From Microlunatus parietis (GTDB lineage: Bacteria; Actinomycetota; Actinomycetes; Propionibacteriales; Propionibacteriaceae): a stretch of 64,000 nt of DNA. A model generated the notes under the pieces. That model searched no databases and was not told the DNA's origin. It saw only the letters and a program-made list of their open reading frames with translations. A program made the translations under genes and the position numbers. Numbering within the stretch: the stretch's first letter is position 1; each line of letters begins with the position of its first letter. The stretch spans positions 4,836,001 through 4,900,000 of the forward strand of contig NZ_JACCBU010000001.1 in assembly GCF_013407955.1 (NCBI RefSeq), in the 5' to 3' direction. Shown piece by piece: positions 8,141-17,200 of the stretch.

Positions 8141-11100
8141 ATGACGCGTCGTCGCCTGGCCGCTGTTGCGGCACTGTTGACCGGACTGTGCCTTGCGGGA
8201 GTGGGCGGCTTCGCTGCCGCCGAACCGCCGGACGGGCCCGACTTGACCGGCGGTGAGTCCGCCCTGTTGCGGGACCGGTCGATCCGGGTCGCGCCCGGCC
8301 TCGACCTGACCTCGTTCCAGCGGCTGCAGCCGGGCGGCTGGGTGACCGGATCGGTGCTCAGCGCCGACCTGTCGGTGCCGACGCTCGAACTCGACATCGA
8401 GGACGGCGGCGACGTGGCCGGTTCGCCCGCGCCGGTCAGCGAGTTCGCCGAGCAGAGTGACCTCGGGGCGAAGGGCCGTACGGTCGCCGCGGTCAACGGC
8501 GACTACTTCGACCTGAACCGGTCCGACGCCCCGGTCGGCACCAACATCTCGCCGACCGACGGGCTGCGGACCGCCGGCGCCGACCCGCGGCAGGCGTTCA
8601 CGCTGAAGGACGGCAAGGCAGCGGTACGGGAGCTGATGTCGGCCGCGACAGTACGGATCGACGGCACCACCGAGCAGCTCCGGTCGGTCAACTCACCCAG
8701 CTTCGCGAAGAACTCGATCGGCCTGTTCAACCGGGTCTGGGGCGACTTTCCGGTCGGCCGGCTGATCGAGGCCGACGAGCCGGTACGGATCGTGACGATC
8801 GTGGCCGGGAAGGTGACCGGCAACTCGACCGACCGGTCGCTGCTCAGCAAGGCGCTCGACCTGCCCGAGGGCGGCTCGGCCCTGGTCGCCCGCGGCACGG
8901 CGACCGAGCGGCTGGCCGGCGCCGAGGTCGGCGACACCGCGGAACTCACGGTGCAGGCCAGCGCGGACGTCGACCTCGCGGTCGGTGGTGATCAACGACT
9001 GCTGACCGACGGCGAGCCGACCGATCAAGATCAAGTCGCGGCGGCCCGGACCGCGGTCGGGGTGAGCAAGGACGGCAGCCGCCTGATCGTGGTCAGCATC
9101 GACGGCCGGCAGGGCGACGCGCACGGCATGACGATCGCCGAGCTGACCCGGTTCATGATCGAACTCGGCGCCTGGAACGCCGTCAATCTCGATGGTGGCG
9201 GGTCGTCGACCCTGGTGGCCCGGCCGGCCGGGACGGAGGACCGTACCGTGATCAACAGGCCGTCCGACGGCCGGGAACGCGCCGACGCGAACGCGTTGGT
9301 CTTCCGGTCGACCGCGCCCGCCGCACCGATCACCGACGTCGCGCTGCGGCCGGCGATCGAGCCGGCGCACGGGTTGGGCTGGCCTGAGGCGTACGACCTG
9401 CTGCCGGGGCTGAGCCGGACCGTGACCGGGACCGGACTGGACGGCAACCTCGCCGCCGCGCCGGTCACGGGAACCTTCCAGGCCCGGCCGTCCGGCGTGA
9501 TCACGCTGGCCGATCCGCGCGCCACCTCCGAAGCGGTGGTGATCGGCGGGACCGCCGGCAGCGGCACGGTACGGTTCCGGACCCGCACCGGGAGCGCCGA
9601 GGTCGCGCTCCGGGTGCGCGGCCCGATGACCCGGCTGGAAGGGTCGGACCAGATCGTGGCGATGCCCGACGCGGAGTCGACGGCCACGATCACCCTGACC
9701 GCGGTCGACGCCGACGGGCACCGGGTGCCGGTCGAGCCGCGCGACGTGAAGATCACCGCCGACGCGGGAGTCCGGGTCGAGCCGGCCGACAACGGCGCGT
9801 TCTTGATCACCCCGACGGTCGGGACCGGCGCCAGCAAGATCACGTTCACCGTCCAGGGCCACCAGCTCACGGTGCCGGTCACCATCGGCCACACCGAGGT
9901 GCCGCTGGCCGACTTCGCCGACCCGGCCGGCTGGAAGGCCCAGACGGCCAGGGCGACCGGGACCCTGTCCGCGGCCACCGGGCCGGAGGGCGGCCCGGCG
10001 CTCGCGCTCGACTTCGACTTCACCCAGTCGACGGCGACGCGCGGCATGTACGCGGTGCCGGTGCGGCCGATCGCGGTCGCCGGGCAGCCGCAGGCCCTGA
10101 CGCTGTGGATCAACGGCACCGGCAAGGAGGAGTGGCCGCGGATCCAGGTCACCCGCGGCGACGGGACCTCGACCAACCTGGACGGCCCCAACATCGATTG
10201 GACCGGCTGGCGGCAGGTGCGGTTCCCGGTCCCGGCCGGCACCGCGTTCCCGCTGACCGTGACCGCACTCCGGTTCATGGAGATCAGGTCCGACGCCTCG
10301 TACAAGGACCGGTTGGAGATCGCCGGCCTGGCCGCTCAGGTGCCGCCGGAGGTCGATCTGCCGGAGCCGGCCGCCTTGCGCGACCCGGTGATCATCAGCG
10401 AGGGCTCGGTGGCGGACCGGCCGCAGCGGATCGCGGTGATGAGCGACAGCCAGTTCGTCGGCCGTAATCCGGACAGCGACCTGGTCGCTGCGGCCCGGCG
10501 CACGCTGCGCGAGATCGTCGCGGCGAAGCCGGACCTGCTGGTGATCAACGGCGACTTCGTCGACGAGGCGGCCATGATCGACTTCGAGCTGGCCAAGCGG
10601 ATCCTGGACGAGGAGGTCGGCACGAAGATCCCGTACGTCTACGTACCGGGGAACCACGAGATCATGGGCGGCCCGATCGGCAACTTCGAGTCGATCTTCG
10701 GTCCTTCGTCCACGCATCGCAACCTCGGCCCGACCAAGATCATCACGCTGAACTCGAGCACCGGCACGCTGCACCCGGGCGGCAGCACCGCGCAGTTGCG
10801 GATGCTCGAGGCCCAGCTCGCGGACGCCGCCGCGGACCCGGAGATCACCGGTGTGGTGATCTTCCACCACCACCCGATCGACGACCCGCACCCGGACCAG
10901 GCGAGCCAGCTCGGTGATCGGCACGAGGCCGCCGCGCTGGACCGGCTGCTGGCCCGGTTCCAGGCGGAACAACGGAAATCGGTGGCCCTGATCAACGGCC
11001 ACGTCGGGACCTTCTACGCCGAGGCCTCGGGCGGCGTGTCCCGGCTGATCAACGGCAACTCCGGCAAGAGCCCGTCCGGCGCGCCGGACCGGGGCGGCTT

Positions 11101-11494
11101 CACCGGCTGGTCGCTGCTCGGCATCGACCCGGCGAAGGGCCCGGTCGTCGGCAGTCATGATCGACTGGACTGGCTGCGGGTGGAGACCCGGGCCCGGGTG
11201 GACGACATCGACCTGACCGTGCCCGGCTCGCTCGCGGTCGGCGAGACCGTCGCCGCGGGCGCCTCCATCGTCCAGGACGGTGATCGCCGGGTCCCGGTCG
11301 CCTGGCCGGTCAGCGCGACCTGGGGCGGTAGTGGTGTCTGGATCGGTGATCACGAGCGGCGCCGGCCGGACCCGAAGGCGATCGTCGCCTACGATCCGGG
11401 CACCGGCCGGCTGACCGCCCTCCGGCCCGGCCTGGCCGAGCTGGTGATCACCGTCAACGGCGTGACCGCGCGGGAGACGATCTCGGTCGACTAG
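8141..11494 (+). CDS. Exported phosphodiester glycosidase (NAGPA) / metallophosphoesterase fusion
   Basis: An 1117-residue protein with a Sec-type signal peptide (MTRRR followed by a hydrophobic stretch ending near GGFAAAE). Residues ~50-390 form a NAGPA-like phosphodiester glycosidase domain with VAAVNGDYFDL and a VNLDGGGSSTLV motif. Residues ~390-590 look like beta-sandwich or invasin-like modules, followed by a carbohydrate-binding-like segment to ~740. Residues ~750-1010 form a calcineurin-type metallophosphoesterase with the ligand motifs SDSQF, NGDFVDE, GNHE, FHHHP and NGHVG. A short Big-2-like tail follows. NAGPA enzymes remove phospho-linked GlcNAc, and metallophosphoesterases cleave phosphoesters, so the fusion could strip and dephosphorylate glycans or wall polymers outside the cell. 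A GAGGGGG site precedes the ATG. The natural substrate is unknown. Confidence 0.85.
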   Translation: MTRRRLAAVAALLTGLCLAGVGGFAAAEPPDGPDLTGGESALLRDRSIRVAPGLDLTSFQRLQPGGWVTGSVLSADLSVPTLELDIEDGGDVAGSPAPVSEFAEQSDLGAKGRTVAAVNGDYFDLNRSDAPVGTNISPTDGLRTAGADPRQAFTLKDGKAAVRELMSAATVRIDGTTEQLRSVNSPSFAKNSIGLFNRVWGDFPVGRLIEADEPVRIVTIVAGKVTGNSTDRSLLSKALDLPEGGSALVARGTATERLAGAEVGDTAELTVQASADVDLAVGGDQRLLTDGEPTDQDQVAAARTAVGVSKDGSRLIVVSIDGRQGDAHGMTIAELTRFMIELGAWNAVNLDGGGSSTLVARPAGTEDRTVINRPSDGRERADANALVFRSTAPAAPITDVALRPAIEPAHGLGWPEAYDLLPGLSRTVTGTGLDGNLAAAPVTGTFQARPSGVITLADPRATSEAVVIGGTAGSGTVRFRTRTGSAEVALRVRGPMTRLEGSDQIVAMPDAESTATITLTAVDADGHRVPVEPRDVKITADAGVRVEPADNGAFLITPTVGTGASKITFTVQGHQLTVPVTIGHTEVPLADFADPAGWKAQTARATGTLSAATGPEGGPALALDFDFTQSTATRGMYAVPVRPIAVAGQPQALTLWINGTGKEEWPRIQVTRGDGTSTNLDGPNIDWTGWRQVRFPVPAGTAFPLTVTALRFMEIRSDASYKDRLEIAGLAAQVPPEVDLPEPAALRDPVIISEGSVADRPQRIAVMSDSQFVGRNPDSDLVAAARRTLREIVAAKPDLLVINGDFVDEAAMIDFELAKRILDEEVGTKIPYVYVPGNHEIMGGPIGNFESIFGPSSTHRNLGPTKIITLNSSTGTLHPGGSTAQLRMLEAQLADAAADPEITGVVIFHHHPIDDPHPDQASQLGDRHEAAALDRLLARFQAEQRKSVALINGHVGTFYAEASGGVSRLINGNSGKSPSGAPDRGGFTGWSLLGIDPAKGPVVGSHDRLDWLRVETRARVDDIDLTVPGSLAVGETVAAGASIVQDGDRRVPVAWPVSATWGGSGVWIGDHERRRPDPKAIVAYDPGTGRLTALRPGLAELVITVNGVTARETISVD

Positions 11495-12118
11495 TCAGCC
11501 GGCGTACCCGAAGTAGGTGAAGCGGTTGAGCTTGTTCCAGTCGACGATCTTCTGCTTGTCCCGCCAGACGCCGGCGCGGCGGGGGTTGGCGGGATCGGCG
11601 ATCTTGTACTGCCGGTTCGAGTAGCCGACGATCGCGATGTAGTGCCCCGCGTAGCGGGTGCCGTCGACCTGGTTCATGTTGATCACGACGGGATGGTTGC
11701 GGTCGATGCTGTATTTGACCTTCGCCTGCAGGTCCCGGTAGAGCGTGCCGCTCGGCGCGATGCGGAACAGGTAGCGATAGGAGAGGCCGACGTAGCTGAG
11801 CCGGCGGTTCAACACCTTGGCGATCAGGGTGGGATCCTTGAGCCCCATGTTCTCGCGGCTCGGGCCGTCGTAGGGATGCAGATTGAGGGACTTGGCCAGG
11901 CTGTTCTGTGACGGGATGCTTCCGTTTCTGGCCAACAGCGGCGTGCTGAGGGCGATCCGTACGGACGCGGCAGAGCAGTACCAGCCGTTGGGCTGTTCCT
12001 GATAGCGGTATCTGACGCCGCGGGGAGCGGCCTCCGCCTCGGCGATGCCGACGGTGAGACCGATTCCGGCGGCGGCACCGCCGATGAGCAGCGATCGACG
12101 AGTCAGGTGATCTGGCAT
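11495..12118 (-). CDS. Tat-exported C39-like papain-fold peptidase
   Basis: A 207-residue protein starting MPDHLTRRSLLIGGAAAG, a twin-arginine signal followed by an AEAEAAP cleavage region. The mature part has the Peptidase_C39_2 arrangement: a nucleophilic cysteine in NGWYCSAASVRIAL, a histidine in GHYIAIVGYS and an aspartate in YKIADPA, in that order. The start at 12118 is chosen over an ATG 13 codons upstream because a GGAGG lies just before it and the twin-arginine signal then starts near the N-terminus. The family includes secreted cysteine peptidases and bacteriocin-processing domains; the substrate is unknown. It is convergent with the phosphodiester glycosidase gene, with no gap between the two stop codons. 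Confidence 0.75.
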   Translation of the reverse strand: MPDHLTRRSLLIGGAAAGIGLTVGIAEAEAAPRGVRYRYQEQPNGWYCSAASVRIALSTPLLARNGSIPSQNSLAKSLNLHPYDGPSRENMGLKDPTLIAKVLNRRLSYVGLSYRYLFRIAPSGTLYRDLQAKVKYSIDRNHPVVINMNQVDGTRYAGHYIAIVGYSNRQYKIADPANPRRAGVWRDKQKIVDWNKLNRFTYFGYAG

Positions 12119-12191
12119 CCGAGCCTCCGTGTTTGGGTGACGGGGTTTCGGCGCCATCCTTGCGGGCCCGGGGGTCGATCAACCGGAATGA

Positions 12192-12410
12192 TCAGGCGGG
12201 ACGGCCGGCCACGAGTTCCCTGATCGCCGCCTCGTACGTCTCGTCGAGCTCGAGTCCCGCGTTGGTGTACTCGAACTTGAGCCGGGCACGGACCTCGGGT
12301 TCGGGACGGCCGAGGGCGTTCGCCGTCGCGGTGCGGTGTGCTTGCGCACGCGCCTCGGCCTGCTGGTCCTGCTGCCGGGCTCGGGCTTTGGCTTCGGACC
12401 GTTTGCTCAT
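12192..12410 (-). CDS. Small hydrophilic protein of unknown function
   Basis: A 72-residue highly charged protein starting MSKRSEAKARARQQDQQ, rich in Ala, Arg, Gln and Glu, predicted to be mostly helical, with a C-terminal LDETYEAAIRELVAGRPA segment. No motif or family is recognised. The ATG at 12410 is preferred to the TTG one codon upstream. It lies between the C39-like peptidase and a divergent lipoprotein gene. Short length means the coding call rests on the open frame and on strong third-position GC. Confidence 0.5.
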   Translation of the reverse strand: MSKRSEAKARARQQDQQAEARAQAHRTATANALGRPEPEVRARLKFEYTNAGLELDETYEAAIRELVAGRPA

Positions 12411-12531
12411 CAACTCACACTACGCCCCCGACAAGAAATCCGGACCCCACGGCCGTCCCCGTCCCAGCGGTGCCCTTCGGTCCGGCAGAATCGGGCCGAC
12501 CGATCGATCTGCCTGCGGACGGAGCTGACCG

Positions 12532-13797
12532 ATGAGGACGTACGCCAGACTGCTCGTGCTCGGTGTGGCCATGGTGGTGACCGGCTGCACGGCCGCACCG
12601 CAGTCCGCACCGACCCCGGACGCGAGCGCCCCGGAACGCTCGACGCCCAGCGCGAGCCCGACGCCGAGCCCCACCCCGACGCCGAGCAAGCCGGCTCCCG
12701 CGGCGCCGAAACTGGACGCCGAGCTGGTGGCGGACGGGTTCGCCGACGCCGAGGACAAGCCGATCGCGGTGACGGACTCCGGCGTCGTGTTCGCCGGCCC
12801 CGACAAGATCGCGTACCTGATGGGAGCCGACGGCACCCAGCAGTGGCGGCTGCCCCGACAGCTCACGCTGGGGGACCCGGACGAGCCGCGGACGATCGAT
12901 CATGTGGTCGGCTCGTTCGGTGAGGGGCCGGCCGACCTGATCGCGGCCGACTACCGCTGCGACGCGGTGGACTGCATCGGCGCGAACGAGTACGGCGTCG
13001 CCGGCTTCTCCACCGAGGACGGCAGCCTCCAGTGGTCGCGGTCGATCAGCGGCAACGAGGGCCCGATCGCGGTGGCCGACGTGACGGACGACGCGGTGAT
13101 CGTCGAACTGCGGACCTCCGACGAGGAGCAGCGTTCGATCGCGGCCCTGGACGCCGACTCGGGCGACCGGCTCTGGACGCTCTCCGGTTACGCCGCGAGC
13201 TGGGTGAGCGGCGACCACGTACTGGCCCAGCGGGTGAACGGCCCGGACCTGGAGGACTGGACCCCGGTGGTGGTCGACCTGGAGAGCGGCGAGGTCGTGC
13301 TGACCTCGGAGCACCGCGGCACCTGGCGGCGGCCCGAGGTCGACCTCTACGAATCGGCGGCGGACCTGGCCGCGATCGCCGTCCGGGCCGGCGCCGGCGA
13401 CACCACCAGCCCGCACACCGTGCTGGTCGACCTCGCCCGGGAACGCCAGTACGAACTGACCGACGGCTTCCAGGCGCTCGGCTCGCTCGGCCGGGACTCG
13501 GACGGCGCCTACTTCGCCTGGCCCGGCCAGGAGAGCGGCACGGTGCTGAGCAGCGGCCTGCCGATCCGTGCCCCGAAGGTCGGCGAGTCGGCCGACCTGG
13601 GCCGGTTCGGCAACCTGCGCGCCGCGACCGGCCGCTACCTGTGGCTCGAGTCCGCCACCAGCACGACGGCGATCGACCGCACCGGCGCCCGCCGGCTGGA
13701 TCCGGTCGAGGGTACGGTCCGCGCCGTCACCGGCGACTGGCTGGTCACCGAGACCGACGGCCTCAACATCTACCGGCTGACACCCGACCGCCGCTGA
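12532..13797 (+). CDS. Lipoprotein with PQQ-like beta-propeller repeats
   Basis: A 421-residue lipoprotein: signal peptide ending in the lipobox VVTGC with Cys19, then a ~40-residue Ser/Pro/Thr-rich spacer, then repeated blades with GTQQWRLPRQL, EDGSLQWSRSI, DSGDRLWTLSG and similar WxL/WxR strands typical of PQQ-like or BamB-like propellers. No PQQ-dehydrogenase catalytic residues are visible, so a scaffold or binding role on the outer face of the membrane is more likely than an enzyme. It diverges from the small protein at 12192-12410 and converges with the monooxygenase gene. Function unknown; fold call moderately sure. Confidence 0.75.
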   Translation: MRTYARLLVLGVAMVVTGCTAAPQSAPTPDASAPERSTPSASPTPSPTPTPSKPAPAAPKLDAELVADGFADAEDKPIAVTDSGVVFAGPDKIAYLMGADGTQQWRLPRQLTLGDPDEPRTIDHVVGSFGEGPADLIAADYRCDAVDCIGANEYGVAGFSTEDGSLQWSRSISGNEGPIAVADVTDDAVIVELRTSDEEQRSIAALDADSGDRLWTLSGYAASWVSGDHVLAQRVNGPDLEDWTPVVVDLESGEVVLTSEHRGTWRRPEVDLYESAADLAAIAVRAGAGDTTSPHTVLVDLARERQYELTDGFQALGSLGRDSDGAYFAWPGQESGTVLSSGLPIRAPKVGESADLGRFGNLRAATGRYLWLESATSTTAIDRTGARRLDPVEGTVRAVTGDWLVTETDGLNIYRLTPDRR

Positions 13798-13810
13798 CCG
13801 ACCCGCGTCC

Positions 13811-14098
13811 TCAGAACAGCGGTCCGCCGTCAACCGCGTCGTACCGCTTGACTTCCGCCGCCCGGATCGCCGTGCCCAGGTCGGGCGCCGCGGCAACGGC
13901 CCGCCAGGCCGTCAGCGCCTCGGCGTCCTGCCAGACCTCGAGGTTGTTCACCCGGCTCGGGTCCACCGAGTCGGCGGTGATGGCCAGGTCGAGGCAGCCC
14001 GGGAAGGCCCGGGCCCGGGCGACCAGGTCCCGATGGGCCGCGACGAAGGCGTCCCGCGCCGTCGGGTCGAGCCGTAGGTGGCCGGCGATGATGATCAT
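13811..14098 (-). CDS. Antibiotic biosynthesis monooxygenase (ABM/YgiN-like) domain protein
   Basis: A 95-residue ferredoxin-like ABM domain: MIIIAGHLRLDPTARDAF, an ARAFPGCLDLAITAD strand, and NNLEVWQDAEALTAWR near the middle follow the order seen in YgiN-type quinol monooxygenases. These small dimeric enzymes oxidise quinols or aromatic polyketides without metal or flavin. The start codon overlaps the stop of the alpha/beta hydrolase gene by 4 bp, so the two are co-translated and may act on the same small molecule. The substrate is not predictable. Confidence 0.85.
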   Translation of the reverse strand: MIIIAGHLRLDPTARDAFVAAHRDLVARARAFPGCLDLAITADSVDPSRVNNLEVWQDAEALTAWRAVAAAPDLGTAIRAAEVKRYDAVDGGPLF

Positions 14099-14877
14099 GA
14101 CTCCGCTCCCGCCAGAAACGTCCGCAGGGCCTCGGCGGTCGCGGCCGGCGGCATGGTGTGGTTCTCGCCGCCGGGCACCTCGAGGTGCCGCATCCCGGGC
14201 ACCTGTGCGGCCAGTCCGGCCGCCAGTTCGCGCAGGCCGGGCCAGGTCTCGGCACCGTTCAGCACGATCATCGGCAGGTCCGGCAGCGAGTCCGGCAGGC
14301 CGAGCCGGGTGACCGCCGCGTCGTACCCGACCGAAGTCGCCATCGCTTCCAGGTACGGCCAGCCGGGCGACTGCCGGATCTGCTCGACCACGGCCGGTGG
14401 CAGCCCGATCCCCTCCCGTTGGAAGGTGGCGACCGCATCCCCGCGCCGGCCGGCGATGATCAGCTCGGCCAGTCGTTCCGGCAGGTCGGGGGCCCGGTCG
14501 ACCCCGAGCGGCGGCTCGTACAGCGCGATCTTGGTGATCGGCAGCCCGGCCGCGGCGGCCTGCAGCGCCAGCACCCCGCCGGACGAGAAGCCGAGGACGG
14601 CCGCCGAACCGCCGGCCGCCTCGAGCACCGCCGACAGGTCGGCCAGTTCGCGGTCGGGACCGTCGGCCGGGATGCCGGCCACCGTGCCCTCGTCGGTGCT
14701 GTCGCCGCGGCCGCGCCGGTCATAGCAGATCACCGTGTGCGTGTCCCGCAGCAGTTCGGCGACCGGGGCGCACTTGGTCCGGTCGTTGAACGCGCCGGAG
14801 ATGAACACGATCGGGTCGCCCGCGCCGTCCCGGTCGTAGGCGATGATCGTGCCGTCGGCGGACTTCGTGGATTCCAT
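14095..14877 (-). CDS. Alpha/beta hydrolase
   Basis: A 260-residue alpha/beta hydrolase fold protein. The nucleophile elbow is GFSSG (serine in the third position), the oxyanion region is VFISGAFND, and the likely catalytic histidine is in GGENHTMPP near the C-terminus. CYDRRGRGDS is the conserved strand-4 motif of the epoxide hydrolase/haloperoxidase-like subgroup. It forms an operon with the ABM-domain protein downstream (4-bp overlap) and diverges from the YCII/ECF42 pair across 143 bp. The cytoplasmic enzyme could be an esterase, lactonase or epoxide hydrolase. Confidence 0.88.
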   Translation of the reverse strand: MESTKSADGTIIAYDRDGAGDPIVFISGAFNDRTKCAPVAELLRDTHTVICYDRRGRGDSTDEGTVAGIPADGPDRELADLSAVLEAAGGSAAVLGFSSGGVLALQAAAAGLPITKIALYEPPLGVDRAPDLPERLAELIIAGRRGDAVATFQREGIGLPPAVVEQIRQSPGWPYLEAMATSVGYDAAVTRLGLPDSLPDLPMIVLNGAETWPGLRELAAGLAAQVPGMRHLEVPGGENHTMPPAATAEALRTFLAGAES

Positions 14878-15020
14878 GATTCCTCCTCGTTTGGGACTTC
14901 CACAGGGGCGACGAACGGCGACCGGGCTGCAGGACCGTCACGCGAAAATTCTCGCCCGCTGTCCATCCGGGCGACAGCCCGTCCGTCGTTAGGGTGAATC
15001 GAGACCACAGGAGGCGTGCG

Positions 15021-15359
15021 ATGCGCTATCTGCTGTTGATCAGTGCCGACGAGAGCCGGACCGACGTGCTGGCGACCCCGGAGAAGGGCCGGCAATTCCA
15101 TGCCTGGATGGACGACCTGGTCCGGCGCGGGGTGCTGGTGGCCCACGAAGGGCTGCGGCCGAGCCCGCTGGCGACGACGGTCCGGGTCCGCGGCGATCAG
15201 GTGCTGCTGACCGACGGGCCCTACATCGAGGGCAAGGACCAGATCGGCGGCTTCGCGCTGATCGACGTCGATGATCTTGATGCCGCGATCGAGATCGCCG
15301 CCGGACATCCGGCCACCGACTTCGGCCAGGTGGAGATCCGGCCGGTCATCGGCCCGTGA
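15021..15359 (+). CDS. YCII-related (DGPF) protein
   Basis: A 112-residue protein of the YCII/DGPF family, starting MRYLLLISADE and containing LLTDGPYIEGKDQIGGFALIDVDDLD, the conserved DGP(F/Y)-E-KE motif of the family. ATG 15021 has an AGGAGG six bases upstream. Its last codons overlap the sigma factor start by 4 bp (GTGA). In Actinobacteria and Proteobacteria DGPF proteins are the standard neighbours of ECF42 sigma factors; their biochemical role is unclear. Confidence 0.9.
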   Translation: MRYLLLISADESRTDVLATPEKGRQFHAWMDDLVRRGVLVAHEGLRPSPLATTVRVRGDQVLLTDGPYIEGKDQIGGFALIDVDDLDAAIEIAAGHPATDFGQVEIRPVIGP

Positions 15360-16606
15360 CGCAGGGGTCGGGCCCCGCGGTCGCGGCGGCGGTGGCAACC
15401 GCCTTCAGCGACGAGTGGGGCCGCATCGTGGCCACCCTGATCCGGCGGACCGGCGACTGGGACCTGGCCGAGGACTGTGCGCAGGAGGCGTTCGCGCTGG
15501 CCCTGCGCACCTGGGACCGGGACGGGATCCCGGACCGGCCGGGGGCCTGGCTGACCACCGCGGCCCGCCGCCGGGCCCTGGACCGGCTCCGCCGGGAACA
15601 GGTCGGCCGGACCAAACTGCAGGAGTTGATCATGACCGAGGGCGATCGCACCGAGACCTACGACCCGGACCCGGCGATGTCGCCGCTGACCGACGACCGG
15701 CTCCGGTTGATCTTCACCTGCTGCCATCCGGCGCTGGCGTTCGAGGCCCAGGTCGCGCTGGCGCTGCGGACCCTGGCCGGGCTGACCACGGCCGAGATCG
15801 CCCGGGCGTTCGGGGTCCCGGAGCCGACCATGGCGAAGCGGCTGGTCCGGGTCAAGGCCAAGATCACCCAGGCCGGGATCCCGTACCGGGTGCCGCCCGA
15901 TCATCTGCTGCCGGAACGAACGGCGGCGGTGCTCGGCGTGATCTACCTGCTGTTCAACGAGGGCTATACGGCCACCGCCGGCGACGACCTGGCCCGGCCG
16001 GGCCTGATGGCCGAGGCGATCCGGCTGGCCGACCTCACCGCGAGCCTGATGCCGGACGCCCCGGAGGCCGGCGGCCTGCTCGCCCTGCTGCTGCTGCAAC
16101 GCGCCCGGCAGCCCGGCCGGATCGGGCCGGCGGGCGAACTGATCGGGCTGGAGGACCAGGACCGGTCGCTGTGGGACCAGACCATGATCGGCGCCGGCCT
16201 GGACCGGCTGCGCCTGGCCGGACGGCGGGAGCGGATCGGCCCGTACCAACTGCAGGCGATGATCGTCGCCTGTCACGTCACCGCGGCCCGGGCCGCAGAC
16301 ACCGACTGGTCCCGGATCGTCTTGCTGTACGACCAACTGCTGACCCTGGTCCCGTCCCCGACGGTCCGGCTGAACCGGGCGATCGCGGTCGCCATGGCCC
16401 GGGGACCGGAGGCCGGTCTGGCCGAGCTGGCGTCACTTCCGGAGACCGGAAGCCGGGAATGGACCAAGCAGTGTGCGGCGGCCCGGGCGGACCTGCTCCG
16501 GCGGGCCGGCCGGACCGACGAGGCGGCGCTCGCGTACCGCCGGGCGATCGATCACAGCGACAACACAGCCGAACGCGCGTTCCTGTCGAAACGCCTTGAA
16601 AATTAG
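15356..16606 (+). CDS. RNA polymerase sigma factor, ECF42-like
   Basis: A 416-residue extracytoplasmic-function sigma factor. Region 2 contains DLAEDCAQEAFALALRTW and the ARRRALDRLRRE stretch; region 4 contains LTTAEIARAFGVPEPTMAKRLVRVK. A ~200-residue C-terminal extension with LLFNEGYTA and TPR-like helices (LTLVPSPTVRLNRAIAVA) is the hallmark of group ECF42. There is no anti-sigma factor next to it; in this group the C-terminal domain is thought to control activity. It is translated from GTG 15356, overlapping the DGPF gene. Targets typically include its own DGPF gene, so autoregulation is likely. Confidence 0.9.
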   Translation: MTQGSGPAVAAAVATAFSDEWGRIVATLIRRTGDWDLAEDCAQEAFALALRTWDRDGIPDRPGAWLTTAARRRALDRLRREQVGRTKLQELIMTEGDRTETYDPDPAMSPLTDDRLRLIFTCCHPALAFEAQVALALRTLAGLTTAEIARAFGVPEPTMAKRLVRVKAKITQAGIPYRVPPDHLLPERTAAVLGVIYLLFNEGYTATAGDDLARPGLMAEAIRLADLTASLMPDAPEAGGLLALLLLQRARQPGRIGPAGELIGLEDQDRSLWDQTMIGAGLDRLRLAGRRERIGPYQLQAMIVACHVTAARAADTDWSRIVLLYDQLLTLVPSPTVRLNRAIAVAMARGPEAGLAELASLPETGSREWTKQCAAARADLLRRAGRTDEAALAYRRAIDHSDNTAERAFLSKRLEN

Positions 16607-16695
16607 AGGATGCGGGGGACCGGCACGCTGCGGGTCATGCGGTCGACCCCGCATCCGTTGGTCAAGACTACCCGCGATTCCCGGCACGCAAGCCG

Positions 16696-17200
16696 TTACC
16701 GGAAATTTGTTCCCGGACCCGTGGCATCGAGGTCGACCTGCCTGGTTTCGGGCAGTGCGAGAACGCAGCCGAGCGAGATCGCGGCGACCACCGCGATGTA
16801 CCCGCCGATGGTCCAGGAACCCACCGAAGCCTGCAGCTGAACGGCAATGATCGGGGGCAGCGCACCACCCAACACCCCGCCCAGGCTGTACGACAGCGCG
16901 GCGCCGCTGTAGCGGCAGCGGGTCGGGAACAACTCCGGCAGGAAGGCGCTCATCGGGCCGAACGACAGCCCCATCAGGCACAGGCAGCCGGCCAGCGCCA
17001 GCCAGACCAGGAACAGGTTGCGCGAGTCGACCAGGGGGAAGATCAACAACGCCCAGCCGATCACGATCGCGGCCGAGATCACCAGCACCCGGCGCCGGCC
17101 GACCCGGTCCGAGATGATCGACGAGAAGACGGTGGCCAGCCCGAGCATCACCACGGCCAGCAGCACGATCACCAGCCGGAGCCGGGAGGTGATCAAGACG
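16696..17200 (-). pseudogene. MFS transporter remnant, C-terminal half only
   Basis: The frame encodes the second half of a metabolite:H+ symporter-type MFS protein: a membrane helix leading into FSSIISDRVGRRRVLV (the SDRxGRR loop), then three or four more spans and an LPETRQVDLDA C-terminus. The first half, which should supply about seven spans, is absent. Sequence similarity to MFS proteins stops where the SorC regulator's 3' end begins (17193), and no plausible start exists inside the transporter part. I therefore read it as a deletion remnant joined to the regulator, not an expressed gene. Confidence 0.7.

Noticed and set aside
8693..11353. 886-codon reverse-strand frame opposite the phosphodiester glycosidase
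   Set aside because: The forward strand has signal peptide and catalytic motifs; the reverse frame is compositionally biased and unrecognisable.
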